Shown here one piece after another: positions 9,471 through 20,492 of a DNA stretch of 64,000 nucleotides (the stretch's first letter is position 1; each line of letters opens with the position of its first letter). Where the stretch lies: positions 119,098,251 through 119,162,250 of the forward strand of contig NC_035443.2 in the NCBI RefSeq assembly GCF_002127325.2, given 5' to 3'. This stretch comes from Helianthus annuus (lineage: Eukaryota; Streptophyta; Magnoliopsida; Asterales; Asteraceae). Made by a program: the position numbers and the translations under genes. Below the pieces are notes generated by a model, which worked only from the letters and a program-made list of their open reading frames with translations, was not told the origin of the DNA and ran no database searches.

Positions 9471-12039
9471 ATGTACAAAATAGTAATTTCCATTCAATTT
9501 TTTAAGATGGCATATGAAGGGTTAACTTAAAATGCCTAATTTTTTACCATTTTGTTCCCTTTCTGCCCTTCTCACATCAAATAGATACAGGATTATTCAA
9601 TCTCGATCTCTCTACGCCTGTTCCCTTCTCATTCAATGCCATTATCAGTTTCTTCAACTCAACCGTTTCTCTTTCAATGCAATCATCATATTCTTGAATT
9701 CAATAGCCCTGTCTGTTTGCATAAGTCTTCCTGAGATGACGTCGGGTCAGTGATGATGGTGTTCGGATGATGGTCGTGGTAGGTTGTGGACAAAGCGAAG
9801 CCCCAACAACAATGGCTTTAGGGTTCTGTCGTCAGTCAAGGGGTTGTTAGGATTCAGGCAGATGAATCTTGTAGTATACGATCCTTTTTGATTATGTTGT
9901 TTGCGGCAATGGCAGTGGTAGGTAGTGAAAAATCGAAGCCTCAACAGTGGCTGCTTTAGGGTTCCTTCATAAGTCAGTCAGGGGCGGTTAGGATTCCGAC
10001 AGAGGAATCCTCAGATGTGAAATTGAGGTTTGGTAGTGACTATGGTGGTGATTGATGGTGATTACAGGTAAAATTGCTTGATTCTCTTATTGATTTTTAA
10101 TTACGAACTTGTTTTTTTATCTGATGAGGCCTTTAAATAAGTTGCTCCAAAATAAGCTATAACCCAAACACCCCCATAGTATTCTTTTTATTTAATAAAC
10201 CCATGTCAGCCAGGAAAATCAAAGCATTTTGGCTTCATTCAGTTTGCATCTCCGGAGGTTATAAATATAGTCCTTATGTAACCTTTTTTTATAATTTTTT
10301 TTAATACATTACCAGGAGATGTTAACCTGATGATTATAAATACGGGCAGGGGGCAAAGATTGTTGCCAAAACCATGCATAACTTTCTCTTCGTTAAGAAT
10401 TTGTTGCAAGCACAGATCATCCTCCTGAGCGTGTTCATCCCAAGCTGTAAGTACATTTTTTTTATGTTTTTGTTTGATTAATTGTAACTAGAACTTGAAA
10501 AGTTTAGATCAGTGTTGTAATAATATTCTATTTTTATAATCATGTTTATTGTATTAGTTGTTTATTAAAAAATAGAAAGATGAACAGATCATTACCCACC
10601 TAAGTTATGATTAAAGGTTCGTTCTTTTTATTGACATACATAGGAAAATTATCATATTGATTGCAGGTGGAAAGGCGTTAACCGTTTCTATAAACCCTCT
10701 GTTCCTAACATTGAACATATTAATTGAAAGAATTTATATTTCATATTAAATCAAAGATAAAGAATAAATGACGGGTTATTTATGTGTATATCGCATTGTG
10801 ATTCCTGGCCTTATCTTCTTTACCATGGGAGAATGTTGTTGCTAAAGCTGAGAAACGCTCTTATGGATCTGTGAAATGCTCTTTAAACTTCTATCGGTAA
10901 CTTTGTATGGCTCATACATGATAGCTTTCACCTGGAAATTTATGCTACCTGACTGGCAATTCTTTAGTGAACATACGTAAATAATAAAGTTGGCATCTTT
11001 ACCTCAATTTTTCATCCGTATTGCTTCGCATTTTTTATGGCTTGCTTTATTTATTTTATTTCTTAGTTCTCTGTATCTGAAAAATTGGGAAGCATGTGAT
11101 GTTGGTAACAATTTAGTTTGTAATTGTTAGAACATTATTGATGAATGTTTAACAAATGTTTGTGATGTGATAGTAGTTTGGTATAAAGAAGTCGAACCCT
11201 ATTAAAGTTGCGAAAGAAAAAATAATTAAGTGTAAATATACATATTTTTGTGTTGTTGAAATGGAGATTGTGTTTAAAATACATCAGTTGCAAAGCTAAG
11301 CAAATCAATATTGATGATTGGTTAGCAAATGTTTGTTTTATATAATGAATCTTTGCATGCTATGACAACACAATAATGGAGACGCGTATCTTAACGACTA
11401 AATAAGAAGATAATCGTGAAATCGGTGATGCACGAAACCTAAAAATTGTAACTAATACACAATACCAGAATTCTTCATAATGAAATTGTGAATAATCATA
11501 TATTCATAACTCTAAACCATAACAATTATACCAATATAGTTTTCAAGATGTAAACACTAATCAACACACGTACACCTACTTCCTTTCATTTTTTTTTTCT
11601 TCTTTAAAATAGCTTAAGTGATTCAAAAAGCAAAATGACTATCAAAACAAAATTCAAAACACATAGCGAAGAATAAGAAGAAAGACTTCATACCTGAGAA
11701 TTTAGCACTGATCCAGTCGTGCTCTGTATTTTCGCATTCTGCTCTGTTGTATTATGTTCCCCAAATCAATTCGATTAAAAGCAGGAAGTTTAACCGAAAG
11801 TTAATAAAAAACTCTTTGTTCCCCAGAAAATGCAAAACACACGTTATCAATTACCTGACAAAAGAAAACCAGTCAAAATTAGAAATAAACATGCCTCATT
11901 TGAGTCGTGATTGTGATGCAAAAAAATAAAATAAAATAAATTGTAGATCTAGAGAACCAAAATTGAATAATAGCTTGTTTTGGTATTGACATATTGATTC
12001 TTATACGTTCTGGCCAAGAAACGTCACCTTCGAGAACAG
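9471..12039. other. Long AT-rich stretch with exon-like patches, no recognised gene
   Basis: No frame with known domains was recognised. Between 9740 and 10010 two related copies of a segment containing GTGGTAGGT..GTG, AGCCCCAAC/AGCCTCAAC and TTTAGGGTTC occur about 160 bases apart. Donor-like AGCTGTAAGTA near 10443 and acceptor-like TTGCAGGTGG near 10665 flank short open patches, consistent with captured or decayed exons. None is assignable. Confidence 0.4.
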
Positions 12040-12480
12040 AGCAAGGACGTCATCGAATTTGCCTTGAAATACCATCGCCGCTGCCAGGGGTTAACGGCGG
12101 AACCCTAGTGCCTCTTATGTTAGAACACCAATGGTCCCCATAATCGCTAGGGTGCCAGAGTAGCGGTTGTCAAACCCTAGTGATTTGTTTCACCTAATCG
12201 TCGTCACCTGTCAAAGCTCCCAGAGATACGGTTAGCCTGCAAAAAACTAATCCAGCCATCAGCGCCGTTGATTCTCGATCTGTAGAAAATAGTGGTGAAC
12301 GGGGCGGAAGAGGTGTGTCGTCGGAGCACTGCAACGGCGCCGTCGTACGTTGCTGGCGGCTCCACCCTTTCACAACGGAGCAACCGGTGGGAGGAAATCC
12401 ACGTCTTCGTACCCAAAAACGACAACACTACCATCATCTCCGCCTAAGTGCGTAACTTGAGGAGGCTGGCCAGAGGCCAT
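12040..12480 (-). other. GC-rich gene-like patch of unknown origin
   Basis: This 440-base patch is much richer in G+C than its surroundings. The minus strand holds a 77-codon frame (12437-12204) starting MMVVLSFLGTKTW, and a CATGGCC site at about 12477. It resembles a plant promoter-proximal first exon or a captured fragment rather than a complete gene. I do not recognise the product. Confidence 0.3.
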
Positions 12481-14126
12481 GGCCGGTCCTCTTCCATCAC
12501 TCTCTCTTTAAATATTCCCCTGTCTCTCAAAGATACTAACGGCCTTTAACGTTAACTCACTCTTCATCCGTTATATTATAAATTAATATAGTTATACAAT
12601 TGTTCCCTCGAGAGACGCCCACATGTTGCACATTCTCAAAAAAACATTGTGAATTATATCTTGAATTTATGATAACTCTCTACAACCAACATGTTGAAAA
12701 AATGCGTACAACATTGGAGACATGAAACAACTGTCCGTAACTGTCAATGTTTATAGCCTGAAGTTGATATAACATTCACTAATATTCATCCTAAATTCCT
12801 CTCAAATTTTGGGATTAATTTTAAAAAAATTAAAACTCATGATAGCTAAATAAAAGCTAAAGAATGGGAATTTTAAGCTAATATTCTTAAGATGATAGGC
12901 ATAGATGGCTATAAATACAACGAAAATCAACATAAATGAACAAACTTATATGAACAAACATTCACAAACATAAAGAACAAATGAGACATATGTTAATACT
13001 TGTTCATTTAACCATATGAATAAAGAAATTTGTTCACGTGCAAAACAAACAAACTTTTTGTCATACGGTTCACCAAGCACTCCGTTTGTTTACATACCTA
13101 GAGATCATTATGGCCAAGGGGTCTTAATTTTGAGAGCAATGGTGCACATTTAGTTTTTCCCCAAACCGATTCTAGTTTGGGTCAACGAAAGTCAAAATTG
13201 AATCTTGATGGAACCAGTTTGGGTTAGAAACCTGTTTTGGGGGAGGGAAGTGACCAGTTTGGTTCAATTCCGGTTTTTTAATAAACGGACTAATAACCAG
13301 CAATTCGGGTTGGACTTTAACTGGTTCTTGCCACACCAGTTTCAATGTTTGCAAGTTCCCATTCAAGACACGTTTTGTTAAACCGATTTAAATAAGGCAT
13401 GTTACAAACCGATTGATAAATGGCATTCAGATTCGACCACGTTTCTTGGCAAACCGGGTTTTATATCGGTTTTGGCTCCATTCGATTTTCCATTTCCGGT
13501 TCAAGAACCATTTTCTTTTTTCTTCTTTTTCTTTTATGTACACCTAAGAGTGCCCTCAGGAAGGAGGTTGGGCCAAAACCAATGGGCTAATCGTATGTGG
13601 ACACTCTGAGTTTATATCCACAAGGATTTTTCGTTTCTTTTAATGTTTTAAAATAAAGTTTCATTTGGCACGACTCTAACTAACAAATTAAATGAAACCT
13701 AAATGATGAGAATTTCATCCCAAGTTCCTAACAAACTCGTGTTCATACATAACTTGACGATGTCAGATTTTATAATTTATATTGGAAGATAAGTTAACAT
13801 TGAACAGATCCCTTCACGCCATTAGACATTTTCATGACTTAAAATCACAAAAAAAAAAAAATGTAGAATATTTGAATAATATTTTTTATAAAGTACTTTA
13901 TTGACTTCTTCAGTTTTTTTTCTTTTAAAATGTGTTGACTTGTTGAAACCTTAAACGACTGTACTAGAACATTTTATTTACTTTTTGACACTGTCAAATT
14001 AAGAAATATGTTTCAGAGTTATATAAGGCTACTCGGTATGAGTGATGCTCATCCTTAGAGAATGACCCTCCATCTCAGCGTCACGTCATAGTCCTTAGAG
14101 AATGTCTCTCCAAGGATGAAATCAAT
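12481..14126. other. Intergenic AT-rich sequence with GGTTTGG-rich segment
   Basis: No gene is visible. From 13150 to 13510 motifs such as CCAGTTTGG, AACCGG and CCGGTT recur many times, a composition common at ends of plant hAT-type non-autonomous elements. Two copies of a segment with CCTTAGAGAATG lie at 14053 and 14093. Confidence 0.4.
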
Positions 14127-14604
14127 TGTTGGATTTGAGAGAGTGTGATGTGTGATTTTTATTAGAACAGGTTGAATAAATATGAAAAATCAAGTAAAAC
14201 AGTTAATATCACCACATCATCTTCAACAAAGCTAGATATGGAAACGATTGCATATTGATTTCATTCACAAATTGCTTACAATACAATCAGGGTACATAAA
14301 TTGTATTCTCCATCACTAGGTGCACTCTCTCACTAAGTTCTTATGCTTTAAGCTCTTAGTGCTACTTTTACATTGAATACAAAGAATTATATATAGGAGA
14401 GAATTGCTGGTGAAATCACCATGAAAGCGACCCCTAACAATTCATTAAATGATAGAACTGCCAGCAGTTAGCAAAACTGTTGGATAATTACACTATTAGT
14501 AGTGATGAGAACCAGCACCTCTAAGAATCTAAAACTTCTAGTCTTTGACTTGTTGACTTGATTTTCTAGTCTTTCGTCTTGACTGTTGACTTGTTGATCC
14601 AACA
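14127..14604 (-). mobile_element. Solo LTR, copia-like (478 bp)
   Basis: The segment starts TGTTGGATTT on the plus strand and ends ATCCAACA, with TG..CA ends and inverted terminal TGTTGGAT. On the minus strand a TATATATAA box near 14386 is followed by a short R region, so the LTR reads leftward. Length and TGTTGGA start fit Ty1/copia LTRs. There is no gag-pol next to it and no exact 5-bp target duplication (TCAAT against ATTGT). Confidence 0.6.
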
Positions 14605-14924
14605 ATTGTTCTTCTATTCTCTATTCTTGAAGGCATCAATTATGTACCAATAGTTTGGGCAATTGTTTTGGGAAACCTTTAGAGGGGGAACTATTGGATA
14701 AAGGATTTGTACTTTAACTTATTCTATCAGGTAGGGAAGATGGTTTCCTTGGGTTTTGGTTTTCATAATCAGCAGATCTTATATAATCTAACACAAAGCC
14801 TCTAGAAGTACCTAAATTGAGGAGGTCATGGGTTCATATCCGACAAGGAGTAAAAATGAAATATGTAATTCAAAAAAAAAAATTATTGAAAAAAGTAGTC
14901 AGTTCAGTAGTGAGTAGTGGTGGC

Positions 14925-16212
14925 AAAGTGGGCAAGTTGGATGGGTTGGGTATGGGTCAAGATGGGTTTTGGTTAGTATGAGTATAGGTCAGGATGGATA
15001 TTTTAAAAAAAAAAAGGTTGGATGGGTAATGGGTTTAGGTTACGATAGGTTTAGGATAATATAAGTTTAGGTAATGATGAGATGAAAAAATAATTAAAAA
15101 ATTAAAAAACATAAAATACAAAAAAAAAATAATAAAAAAATATAAAATTTCTAAAATAATCAAAAAAAATCTAAAAAATCAATAAAAAATTAAAAAAATC
15201 TTAAAAATTTCAAAAAAATCCTAAAAAATAAAACAAATAAAAAGAATTGTAAAAAAATCAAAAAAGTCAAAAAATCCTAAAAAATAAAAAGTTCTAGAAA
15301 ATAAAAAAAATTCTGAAAAATCAAAAAAATCTAAAAAATCTTAAAAATTGTAAAAAATTAGATTTTTTGGATTTTTAATTTTTTTAACTTTTTAGATTTT
15401 TTAATTTTTTAGAATTTTTTGGAATTTTTAGAATTTTTTGGATTTTTTTATTATTTTATGGATTTTTTTTTGAATTTTTTATTTTTTTAGAATCTTTTAT
15501 TTTTTTAGAATTTTTTTTGTTTTTATAAAATTTTTTGATTTTTTAGAAATTTTTGGATTTTTGTAGATTTTTTAGAATTTTTTGGATTTTTTAGAGTTAT
15601 TTTTTTTAGAATTTTTTTTGATATTTTAGAATTTTTTGGATGTTTTAGAATTTTTTGACTTTTTAGAATTTTTTATTTTTTAGAATTTTTTAATTTTTTA
15701 GAATATTTTTATTATTTAGAGTATTTTGGAATTTTTTTATTTTTTATATTTTTGTATTTTTCTTCTTTTTTTTGATTTTTTAGAATTTTTTTGATTTTTT
15801 AGAATATTTTTGAATTCTTAGTGTTTTTTAATGTTTTAGAATTTTCTGGATTTTTAGAGATTTTTTGATTTTTTTTTTTGAAATTTGTTTTTATTTTTAT
15901 ATTTTATTATTTTAAATTTTTTTTTATTTTTAAACAAATAACGACGGGTGAGTATTTCGGCGGCGATTAGTGAAGTCGCAGTTGTGAATAGATATCTACG
16001 AGTAGTAATTAGTTTAGTGATTTTATATCATACTTATCCTGACTCGCTTGGGTTTTATCTCATACCCATCCTGACTTACTCTTTTTTTATCCACCACTTT
16101 ATAACTCATCCTAACCTAGTGACTAATTTTGTTTGGCTCATCTTAACTCATCTTAAAATTTAAAATACCCGTATCAACTCAAAATAAAATGAATGGTCTT
16201 ATTTTGCCAGGT
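14925..16212. mobile_element. Foldback element, probably hAT-type non-autonomous, with low-complexity arms
   Basis: The left arm (GTGGTGGCAAAGTGGGC, then GGGTATGGGTCAAGATGGG and GGTCAGGATGG) is mirrored on the right by CATACCCATCCTGAC and ATTTTGCCAGGTC. The interior is an inverted low-complexity structure. Length is about 1.3 kb. The TGGCAAA-type end is seen in plant hAT elements. No transposase and no clear 8-bp duplication. Confidence 0.5.
15000..15930. repeat. Low-complexity inverted arms (AAAAAATC)n / (GATTTTTTAGAATTTTTT)n
   Basis: From 15000 to about 15360 the plus strand is A-rich with TCTAAAAAATC-like units; from 15360 to 15930 it is T-rich with TTTTTTAGAATTTTTTGG units. The two halves are roughly reverse complements, so the transcript could fold back on itself. 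Confidence 0.75.
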
Positions 16213-16699
16213 CTAGTAGGGAGCAACACCCTATCCAATTTTAATGTTAGACAAATTATAATGGACGACCCTATGATCCTAATCAAAAAAATTTCACATG
16301 GCACAAAAGTGCAAAGAAAAAAAAATTAGAGTTAATTGCCATTTTCGTCTTTGAGGTTTGGGCACATTTGTCATTTTCGTCCAAAATGACACTTTGGTAC
16401 CATTTTGCCCCTCACGTTTGGCCTTTTTTACCATTTTCATCCAAATCTCTAACCTAGTTAAAAAGTTCTGTTAAATGAGAATTTTTTTAATTTAATTTTT
16501 TATATTTACTCTATAAAATATAATAAACAATTATGTTCTTTTTAAATAAATAAATAAAATATATGTATATATATAAAAATACACACAGATCACCATCTCC
16601 ATCTCTCTCTCTTCTCTGTCTTCTCTCTCATCTCCTATCACCGCCACCACCGTTCCCTACCACCTCCACCACCATTCCCCACCGTTACCCACTTCATCT

Positions 16700-16862
16700 T
16701 CAACATTACCCCCACCACCACCACCACCACCATCAAATCGCATACGGAGACCACCACCACCACCATCGAATCGCTGGTCAGACAATACGGAGACCACCAC
16801 CACCACTATCACCCCACCACCACCATCAAATCGCATACGGAGACCACCACCACCACCATCAG
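16700..16862 (+). repeat. CCA-rich imperfect repeat in the MULE-like element
   Basis: Runs of CCACCACCA alternate with ATCAAATCGCATACGGAGA; two near-identical copies lie at about 16728-16769 and 16820-16861. In one frame this gives a His/Asp-rich peptide, but nothing shows it is translated. A possible splice donor (CAGGTAATG) follows at 16874. Confidence 0.6.
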
Positions 16863-17278
16863 ATCTGAATCTCAGGTAATGTGATTCTTCAACAAACAAC
16901 AATCTTTAAACAAAAAACAACCAAATATCAATGATGGTCTCTAGATCTGTATCTCTTTCTCTTTAATCTGGGTAGCGGTGTTGGTTGGGGTAATGGCGGA
17001 GCTGATGTAAAGGGATTTGGGTTTTATTGGATTTTGATTGAATTTGATTAGTTGGAGATGATGTTGAAAAGTTATCGACGGAATCATCGCCGGAGAGAGG
17101 TGATTTACGTGGGAATCGAGGGTTTTGGGAGCTTCGAGGGATGCAGTGGCTGACGGATTTGGGGGTGTTGCCCTGTTCTTCGTCTGTTGATGATGTTGCC
17201 CTGTTCTTTTAGTTTCTGATTCGTCTACTGATAATGTGTTTGTAGAATGAGAGATGAGAGATTAGAGAGTGCAGTATG

Positions 17279-17495
17279 GGGGGGGGGGTTATTGCACGGA
17301 CCTCCCGGCCGCTGGAGTGATCCCACTCCACAAGCTAGCAACGTCCCAATGCTGCCTGGCGGTGAATACCCCATCCCGAGCTGAGTCCGTTTCCCTCTGG
17401 GAAGAAGGTGGCAGAATACCCCCTGCCTGGACTCGAACCCGGGTCTCTATGAAGAGTAGAGGTGGGACTGGCCAACTGGGACACCCCAGTTGGTT
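17279..17495 (-). mobile_element. tRNA-derived SINE with 18-bp target duplication and C-rich tail
   Basis: On the minus strand the element starts at 17495 with ACTGGGGTGTCCCAGTTGG (box A-like), has a perfect box B GGTTCGAGTCC near 17445, and ends at 17279 with AATAAC followed by about eleven C. The duplication ATTAGAGAGTGCAGTATG occurs at 17261-17278 and 17496-17513. Box A/B promoters would be read by RNA polymerase III. A C-run tail is unusual, since plant SINEs normally end in A or T runs. It is nested in the MULE-like element. Confidence 0.85.
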
Positions 17496-17752
17496 ATTAG
17501 AGAGTGCAGTATGTATGTATGTGTTGTGTGTATGTATGTGTTGTGATATATTACAAGTTACTCCCTTATTATTAACAAATTTCAAAAATACCCCAATTTG
17601 ACGTTATAAAGTAACTAGGTTAGAGATTTGGATGAAAATGGCAAAAATGGCCAAACGTGGAGGGCAAAATGGTACCAAAGTGTCATTTTGGACGAAAATG
17701 GCAAATGTGCCCAAACCTCAGGGACGAAAATGGCAATTAACTCAAAAAATTA

Positions 17753-18324
17753 TGATTTTCAAAGTTTATTTCGAGAAGGCATTGGACACGTTCAGTTGGG
17801 TGGGATTCCTAGTTATACGGAGACGGCATTGGTGTATCTTAAATCTTCGTTTCTAATGTGTAGCATTTGATTTTAGGGGTTCCAGTACAAACCATATTTA
17901 TCCTATAAACCGTAAAACCATATTTATCTTATAAACCGTAAAAACAAATCCTAGCACTTAAAAAAAGTTAAATTAGCACATACCAAAACAATACATACAT
18001 AAAGTAGCACGTTTGAATTATATTAGCACATGAAAATTAATCAAGATAATTGATTTTAGCACATATTTGAATGATATCAGCACTTTTCTTAATCAGCACA
18101 TAGAAAACAAAACGAAGATCCAAATAAAGAATTAATTGTTTGTTAGCATATTTATAAGGAATTCAATATAGTTGATATTATTTTATCATTTCTCTATAAT
18201 TGGTTGAATGCTACGTGATACTTTTTAAATAGTTCTTACAAGTTTGTATGCGAAATGTGGTTTGTATTTGATCCTACTCCTTTGATTCTAACTTCATGCT
18301 AATAGTTATTACAATATGTCCCCA
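17753..18324. other. AT-rich sequence with recurring TAGCAC motif
   Basis: A 29-base tandem duplication (ACCATATTTATCYTATAAAC) lies at about 17889-17945. From 17953 to 18110 the heptamer-like TAGCACA/TAGCACT or CAGCAC occurs about eight times. No coding frame is recognised. Confidence 0.5.
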
Positions 18325-18650
18325 CTATTTGGTGGAATGGCAAAGGCAATGAAGATAAAAATCAGGCCTCCTTGGAGGTCGCAAGTTTGAATCCAAGCCA
18401 ACAAGGGTTTTCTTCCCACTGTGCGTTACGCCAGAGAGTCTTGGCTCTTATGACAATGCAACGCCTGTTAAGTGGTTGTCGATGGTATGGTTTCCCGTAG
18501 GGACACAGAGAGGTATCGTAAACCGGTGTTATGCCTCTCTATGGAGAAACCCGGTGGGTTCCGATCCGGGGCCGACCTTACAATTGTGTCTGAGACGACT
18601 GCCTAGTGGGTGGTATTTTAACAGTCGTTGATAAAAACATAATTATTAAT
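18325..18650 (+). mobile_element. tRNA-derived SINE candidate
   Basis: GGTGGAATGGCAAAGGC resembles box A and GCAAGTTTGAATCC, about 50 bases later, resembles box B. A non-tRNA body of 250 bases follows (CCCGTAGGGACACAGAG, CCGATCCGGGGCCG). The flanks show no exact duplication, so the ends are approximate. Confidence 0.5.
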
Positions 18651-20105
18651 AATTACTCGTCGTTAAGATAACTTGTAATTATCAATTATTAGTAATGTTC
18701 GTTTCCTATATATCTACAAATAGTTTCTTTAAAGGCGGCTTATTGATTGTGGCCCACCATATCTAAATCAAAAAGCGTACCTAGCATGATTTCTAGAAGG
18801 ATTTGGGTCCACCGATGACACTTGACACACACCAAGATAGCAACGGCCAAACCATTCACGGCATGTTCTAAGTTTCGCCCATAGATAATAGATTCATCAC
18901 TCATGACTCAATACATGTCTTCCATCCCTCCTATATTTTTATTAGGGGTCTCTACAATTCGGTTCAGTTATTAACCTCAATTAAACTCAAAAACAAAGTC
19001 ATTAGTTAATCTATTTTGTTAACTAGACAGTTTGTGGTTAATCAGTTCAATTTATTTTGGTAGTTTATCGTTTTTTGTTCGCTTCGGTTAATATTGGTGA
19101 ATAACCAAAACCAAATTTGGGTAAATATTTTTGTTTAGAAATACATCAAATGGATGTATAAAGATATGAAATAGCTGTCTAAATACAAGGATGGATGTAT
19201 AAAAGCTACAAATATATGAAAATACAGTAGGTTCAATCGGTTAAGTTAATTTTGGTTAACCAATGGTTAAAAAACGACCAGTTAACTCACCTTTCATTTA
19301 ATCAGATTTTGGTTAATTTCGGTTCACTTTCATCGGTTTTCGGTTTATTTGCTATAAATAAAAAGTAAGATTTATTATACGAATTAAATTTGACCATTAG
19401 GAGTGTTCAATATTCAAACTGATTAAACCAAAAAGAAATCATTTAAAACCTCATCGAATTACATGTTCAGTATTTGGTTCGGCTTTAAACCGCAAGCAGA
19501 TTATGTATGAGGAACCCAAAGTATGTGTGTTGGGCTCTGGATTTTCTTATTTGTACACCTTATTAACTATTTAGCCAATAACAAAACCGAGTAACTTGAG
19601 AAGCCCCAAAGCCGAACCGATAAATACCCAAACTTGGATTTTTTCGGTCCAACACCGAAACTGAACCAAATTTTAATTTCTTTTTCTAATTTGTATCATT
19701 TACAAGTTACAACCACGCCTTTAACCACCAATATAAGTTTTAATTACTAGTAACAATGTTTGACCAACAAGTATTTCCACGATTGTAACATTGTAGCTTA
19801 GTTTGCAAAATCAATATTTGTTATATTTATTCTCTATGAAAGACGCAGTTCCAAAAAAAACCTCGAGTAACGCTATCCTCTATGAAAGATGCAGTTCCAA
19901 AAAAAACTTGATTAACGCTTCGACTTTCTGTTAAGTTTTATGAGTTTGGTGGCCAAATTTTTTAAATCCTAGTGCTACATGCATACATTCAAATGCAAGT
20001 CCTTCAAATCCAAGTTAGTGAATCATCAAATTATCAAAATATGAATTAGGACAAAATTCTAGGGTTACATGCATACATGCAGATGCCAAGTTCTTTTAAT
20101 GTGAA
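18651..20105. other. AT-rich sequence with CGGTT-rich and duplicated segments
   Basis: No gene is seen. Between 18950 and 19680 GGTTCGGTT/AACCGAA motifs in both senses recur, as at ends of hAT-like MITEs; TAGGAGTGTTCAATATTC at 19398 could be one such end. A 49-base tandem duplication with CTATGAAAGA and GCAGTTCC lies at 19834-19917. CTACATGCATACAT is repeated at 19974 and 20063. Confidence 0.45.
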
Positions 20106-20492
20106 GTAGCTTACAAACCCGTGTATTACACGGGTTGAATGTCGAAAAAAAGTAAATTATAAATTTGTATATAATCCTTATTAGTGAAATGACTTATTAG
20201 ATAAAATAATAAAATAAAAGAAAGTTATATTTTCAGCTATTCAAAATAATTTTCTAAGTTTTTACTTATCTCTTTTTTTTTTGGGTAAAGGGTTACCCCG
20301 GTAAATTTTATAAATAACCAATAAGAACAAAGCATGTGCCTGACATAGCACACGCAACTAGACTTGGCATACCAAGACTAGGACAGCAAGAAAAAACAAG
20401 ACCAGAAACATACGTTCAAACATCAAGACACATAGCCCAAACACTACCAAAACAAACACTTGCTACAAAAGATAAACACTAAAGCATCTTCC

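Larger units (their letters stand above)
16329..17743. mobile_element. MULE-like element with long TIRs and 9-bp target duplication
   Basis: Terminal inverted repeats of about 120 bases begin GAGTTAATTGCCATTTTCGT and include repeated CATTTTCGTCC and GACACTTTGGTACC. The 9-bp duplication AAAAAATTA flanks both ends exactly (16320-16328 and 17744-17752), the hallmark of Mutator-like elements. There is no transposase. The interior holds a CT-rich leader-like stretch, a CCA/CAC-rich segment (16630-16862) and a SINE (17279-17495). Confidence 0.8.

Noticed and set aside
14783..14883. SINE-like fragment with GGTTCATATCC and an A run
   Set aside because: Box B is degenerate, box A and target duplication are missing; support is too weak.
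16563..16902. His/Pro-rich and Gly/Val-rich frames on both strands
   Set aside because: Both follow from CCA repeats; composition, not coding, explains the open frames.
17430..17460. Possible tRNA gene on the minus strand
   Set aside because: Box A and box B are present but there is no tRNA cloverleaf with acceptor stem; target duplications show it is a SINE.
17269..17601. 110-codon plus-strand frame
   Set aside because: It runs across the minus-strand SINE and its target duplication, so it cannot be an old gene.
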